Shown here: piece by piece, positions 6,630 through 9,858 of the stretch | Position numbering within the stretch: position 1 is the first letter of the stretch | Layout of the letters: each line of letters starts with the position of its first letter | From: Robiginitomaculum sp. | Lineage (GTDB): Bacteria; Pseudomonadota; Alphaproteobacteria; Caulobacterales; Maricaulaceae | Direction: 5' to 3' | DNA: 9,858 bases | Assembly: GCA_021647805.1 (NCBI GenBank) | Contig: JAKITZ010000078.1 | Span: 1 to 9,858, forward strand | Notes under the pieces: model-generated | The model's input: the letters and a program-made list of their open reading frames with translations, nothing else | Told to the model about the DNA's origin: nothing | Database searches by the model: none | Translations under genes and position numbers: made by a program

Positions 6630-9600
6630 TTACCCCGGCAAACCAGCACCAGTCTGTTCCAGGCCTGCGGTTCGGCTTCGTTGTTTTAGCCGCGAGCGGT
6701 ATTGCTCTAGGTAAGAGCGCATGGTGTCGGTAGCTCCCAGCGTGCGGGCTAGGTCTTTTACTTCAACACCGTTAAGTGAGGTTTTGCTTGAGATCAGAGC
6801 AAATGCCTCTGCAGCCTTTGTTTTGGCAATTGGTTGCTGCCATTTGGTTACTAACTCGGTAAAGCTACTTTGATCATTTGCAAGGGCACTGGCGATTGTT
6901 GCCCGTAATACTAAGCTGGCCTCAACGTCGTTTAAGTCAGTCGGGTTATGTAAATGACGCTCAATTACTCGTACCAAAAGTCTTGATATTTTTGGCCATT
7001 CCTTGCTGCCCCATACAATATCCGCCCGCAAGAAATCTGCATCACGGGTTCTATCCATCTCGATCAGATCAAGCGCATGGTCGGTTCTGCCCAACTCAAC
7101 CAATGCTCTGGCTTCAAGCAAACGCCGTTCGCGGTTTAGAACTCGCGGCAAACGAGCTTGCCTTGAGGAATGAATAGCTCGCAAGGCTTTTTCCGGTTGT
7201 TTATCCATCAAATAAACCAATGCCAGATCGGTAGCTATTTGCGCTTTTCCGATGCCGTATAGTTTTTGATCGACTTGATACTGCAATAATTCCGCGGCTT
7301 GCGGCAGTAAGTCAAAAGCAATTAAGCGATCGGCCATACGGCGCAACATTCTATCGCCTTCTGTGCCTAATGGTGTGAAGTCTTGAAACTGATAAAACAG
7401 AGCCAAGGCCTGCACCGGATCCATGGCATCAGCCCCGCCTTTTAGGAATAAATCCTGAAAGGTTTGGTTTAAATCTGTAAGTAAGCGTCTGGCAACGGGC
7501 GAATCCGGGAACCTTCTTATGGCTAAACTCATGGCTTCCATTGCCCGGCGATAATCACCGGCTTGTGAATAAAACGCGCCTAATGTTCTGACCGCTTCTA
7601 ATTCCACTTCGTCGCCGCGCCAACGATAACGCAAGTTCTCAAGAATATCAGAGGCTTCTAGTGGTGAAATTAAATTGGCTTTTTGTTTTATGCGGGTTTG
7701 TTCGAAAATTGAGCGAACTACCAATGGTTCGTACTTAGTGGCGATCACATTATCCAATATCTTTATTGCCTGTTCGGTTTCGCCATTTAGATCATGTAAA
7801 TCAGCCTTGGCCATTGCCGCATCAAGTTGCGTGTGCAGGCTCAAGTTTTGCCCGAATATTTCCTGCAATTGTTGTTTGGCGGCACCTAAATCATTAAGAT
7901 TCATTGCTGCTCTGGCAAAGGCTGTGTGAAATATTGCCTGCCATTCAGGAGTAAACAGGTAAAAAGCCTCACGACCTTTTTCAAAATTTTGGCGCGCTTC
8001 TGTCCAGTTTTCAGTTTTTGCCGCCAATAAACCGCGCCATAATGCTGCCGATGGATCACGGTTCAAAGTTTGCGCGGCAAAGTCTGCTTTGGCATCGGAT
8101 ATTCGGTTCATTTGCAAGTTTGCTACGCCGCGAAGCGACCTAAACCGGGCATCTTGCACCAGCATTGGATCAAGTGCTTGTGCCAATACTAATGCGCCCA
8201 AAGCTTCTGCGCCAAGCTCATTTGCAATAAGGAATTTGGCCAACATCATTCTGGCTTCGGGGTCGGTATCTTCAATGGCTACACGGCGTAAAAGGGCGCT
8301 GTAGGTTTTGTGGAAATTTCCGTCACCTCCTAATTTTTTCCAGGCATCAAAATCAATGAAACCTGGTGAGGCACTAATTGCCGGATTTGAAGCTATGGAA
8401 ACCGTGCCGCTATTATCGGAACTAAGTCCTAATGGGGTAGCCGATGGGGTAAGATTAAGTCCCAATGGCGATTTGATAGTCAACAAGTCATCGGTAATTT
8501 GTATGTCTAGATCATCGGCATTTATTTCAAAAGCCATTCCATGTGCTGATGGTAGGGCAGAAACCTCTACAAGCCGCCTTAATGTGGATATTCCGCTGGC
8601 TGGGCCAGTGCCGGTGATGACGGCCAAAGTATCGCCAACATCTGTGTCATCTACCCATAACAAAGTGTTGGCATTGATGAACTTTGCAGCCAATCTGCCG
8701 GGGCCGGAGCCGTCAGCCTCTCGGCGTAAATCAATCGCGCGATTGGCAAATTCCAGTTTATCATCCAAGACAAATGTCCATTGTGAGCCGTTTGCATCAG
8801 GCCTCGCCTCTATCTGACTTGCTGCCGGTAGATGTATTAAAACACCAGAATATGTGGAGCCAGTAATTCTCTTAACGTCAAGAATATGCCGATTGCCACC
8901 ATTGATTAGTTCTGCCAAGTCGATTCTGGCACTGGCATCGAATATCAACCAAAGGTTTTCGCCACGGCGAAATGCAGCGGCACCAACAGGGGCTTTCCAG
9001 TTGAATTTCAAGTGTAACGCTGTACCGGTTGCCGTAACTTGTACAGGCACTATACCCGAAGACGGCACGGGATCCGGGCGATCGGCAAATGTTGTGATCT
9101 TTACTGTATCAGGTTGTTGTTTTGGTGTTGTCTTCTGTATGGGCTGAATATCTTGTTGCTCTGACTGATATAGATCAAGAACTATACGGGTTCCATCTCT
9201 GGTTACTCGGTGTTTATAATCAGGCTCTAGATTTACCGAGACTATGGTTTTGTTCTGGCGGTTTAGTGCCGTGATCGCCAATAATCCGGCGGGGCGGCCA
9301 GCATTTATCGCGGCAAGGGCAGGGGCTGATGGTCGATCAAAGACTAAGTCTAACCCATCTTCTCTTTCCAAGACCCGATACTCAACTTGATCAGTCCAGT
9401 CAAAACTGATTCTAGTGTTGTCGCTACTTTCTGCGAAGCGAACCTGTAACGGTAACGCCGGGTTTGATCGATTTTGACGTTTGGCTTTTTCCAGCTCTTC
9501 GGAAACTCGTTTTTTGGTTTGCGCCTTTTGTTTTGCAATTTGCTCCGCTTGAGGCGAGCTAACTGCCGGAGGTGTGATTTTGCTGTTTAGAGCGATCAGA

Positions 9601-9858
9601 TCAATGGCAAAAACATTAAAAGAATTTGAGGTAGTAATCTTTGCTGGCGACCTAAGGGCGATACGAATGGTTTGACCATCAGTGTCCATACGAGCCAAAG
9701 CAATTTGATCTGGCACGCCGTCGCGAATGATTTTGGTGTTTCCAGTAAGAATTTCTGAAAAACTTACAACCAGTACCCCATTGGTGATTTTGGCAGTTAG
9801 TTTGACATCTTCACTCGTTACCCCTTCTGGCCAACTTACCAGAATACGGCCATAGCCT
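6630..9858 (-). CDS. Large beta-domain + TPR repeat protein, 5' end outside window
   Basis: Read on the minus strand, the frame is open from the right edge to a TAA at 6630-6632, giving at least 1075 residues. The first internal start-like codon (GTG at 9714-9716) is not the true start, because 47 further codons continue upstream of it without a stop. The true N-terminus, and any signal peptide, is missing. Three successive beta-rich segments (about 9857-9590, 9450-9160 and 9055-8770) share a pattern of a strand with ISFDW or LKFNW, a VFDRP/IFDAS strand and a closing IVLDLY/FVLDD strand, like AMIN-type envelope domains. A charged, coiled-coil-prone linker (QKAQTKKRVSEELEKAKRQ) lies between the first two. 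The half nearest the C-terminus (about 8330-6650) is helical TPR, with repeats such as SQAGDYRRAMEAMSLAIRRF, DKQPEKALRAI and ELGRTDHALDLIEMD. I do not recognise a named family. A periplasmic scaffold in motility or envelope assembly is an inference from domain type and location. It converges on the nuclease gene. Confidence 0.85.
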   Translation of the reverse strand, partial: GYGRILVSWPEGVTSEDVKLTAKITNGVLVVSFSEILTGNTKIIRDGVPDQIALARMDTDGQTIRIALRSPAKITTSNSFNVFAIDLIALNSKITPPAVSSPQAEQIAKQKAQTKKRVSEELEKAKRQNRSNPALPLQVRFAESSDNTRISFDWTDQVEYRVLEREDGLDLVFDRPSAPALAAINAGRPAGLLAITALNRQNKTIVSVNLEPDYKHRVTRDGTRIVLDLYQSEQQDIQPIQKTTPKQQPDTVKITTFADRPDPVPSSGIVPVQVTATGTALHLKFNWKAPVGAAAFRRGENLWLIFDASARIDLAELINGGNRHILDVKRITGSTYSGVLIHLPAASQIEARPDANGSQWTFVLDDKLEFANRAIDLRREADGSGPGRLAAKFINANTLLWVDDTDVGDTLAVITGTGPASGISTLRRLVEVSALPSAHGMAFEINADDLDIQITDDLLTIKSPLGLNLTPSATPLGLSSDNSGTVSIASNPAISASPGFIDFDAWKKLGGDGNFHKTYSALLRRVAIEDTDPEARMMLAKFLIANELGAEALGALVLAQALDPMLVQDARFRSLRGVANLQMNRISDAKADFAAQTLNRDPSAALWRGLLAAKTENWTEARQNFEKGREAFYLFTPEWQAIFHTAFARAAMNLNDLGAAKQQLQEIFGQNLSLHTQLDAAMAKADLHDLNGETEQAIKILDNVIATKYEPLVVRSIFEQTRIKQKANLISPLEASDILENLRYRWRGDEVELEAVRTLGAFYSQAGDYRRAMEAMSLAIRRFPDSPVARRLLTDLNQTFQDLFLKGGADAMDPVQALALFYQFQDFTPLGTEGDRMLRRMADRLIAFDLLPQAAELLQYQVDQKLYGIGKAQIATDLALVYLMDKQPEKALRAIHSSRQARLPRVLNRERRLLEARALVELGRTDHALDLIEMDRTRDADFLRADIVWGSKEWPKISRLLVRVIERHLHNPTDLNDVEASLVLRATIASALANDQSSFTELVTKWQQPIAKTKAAEAFALISSKTSLNGVEVKDLARTLGATDTMRSYLEQYRSRLKQRSRTAGLEQTGAGLPG

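Noticed and set aside
8308..8817. 169-codon plus-strand open frame inside the TPR gene
   Set aside because: It is antisense to the beta-domain coding region and has no recognisable domain or ribosome site; a frame shadow.

Overview
The window looks like chromosomal DNA of an alphaproteobacterium, most likely from the Caulobacterales / Hyphomonadaceae side of the class. The main evidence is a FlaEY-type protein lying directly beside nonulosonic (sialic-like) acid genes, the arrangement known from flagellin-glycosylation loci of Caulobacter relatives. Composition is moderate for such bacteria: hand counts of single 60-base lines give 31 to 36 G+C in two backbone genes. The lineage is inferred from gene content only.

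Layout from left to right. (1) Positions 1-1697 are the end of a plus-strand operon: the last 27 codons of an unidentified gene, a NeuB/PseI/LegI-type nonulosonate synthase, and a GNAT acetyltransferase coupled to it by an ATGA overlap. (2) Positions 1808-4495 hold a large FlaEY-like protein with an SBBP-like beta-propeller flanked by two modules resembling the flagellin/FliD 'IN' motif. (3) Positions 4705-6480 hold an AT-rich single-gene DUF262 + DUF1524 (HNH) protein of the GmrSD/SspE type, a probable anti-phage modification-dependent nuclease. It has its own sigma70-like promoter surrounded by short direct repeats. (4) On the minus strand, 6630-9858 holds a very large beta-domain plus TPR protein that runs off the right edge and converges on the nuclease gene. 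An imperfect hairpin with a T-run lies between the two stops.

How the parts fit: the synthase and acetyltransferase probably make an activated pseudaminic- or legionaminic-type sugar used to glycosylate flagellin, and FlaEY-like proteins are associated with flagellar filament assembly or regulation. The TPR protein may also belong to the motility or envelope set, but nothing in its sequence proves this. The nuclease differs in base composition (16 to 18 G+C per 60 in sampled lines) and appears to be an acquired defence gene placed between housekeeping genes. No tRNA, rRNA, CRISPR array, transposase or integrase gene was seen. The strongest candidates for something new are the solitary DUF262-HNH gene with its repeat-studded promoter and the composite architecture of the FlaEY-like protein.
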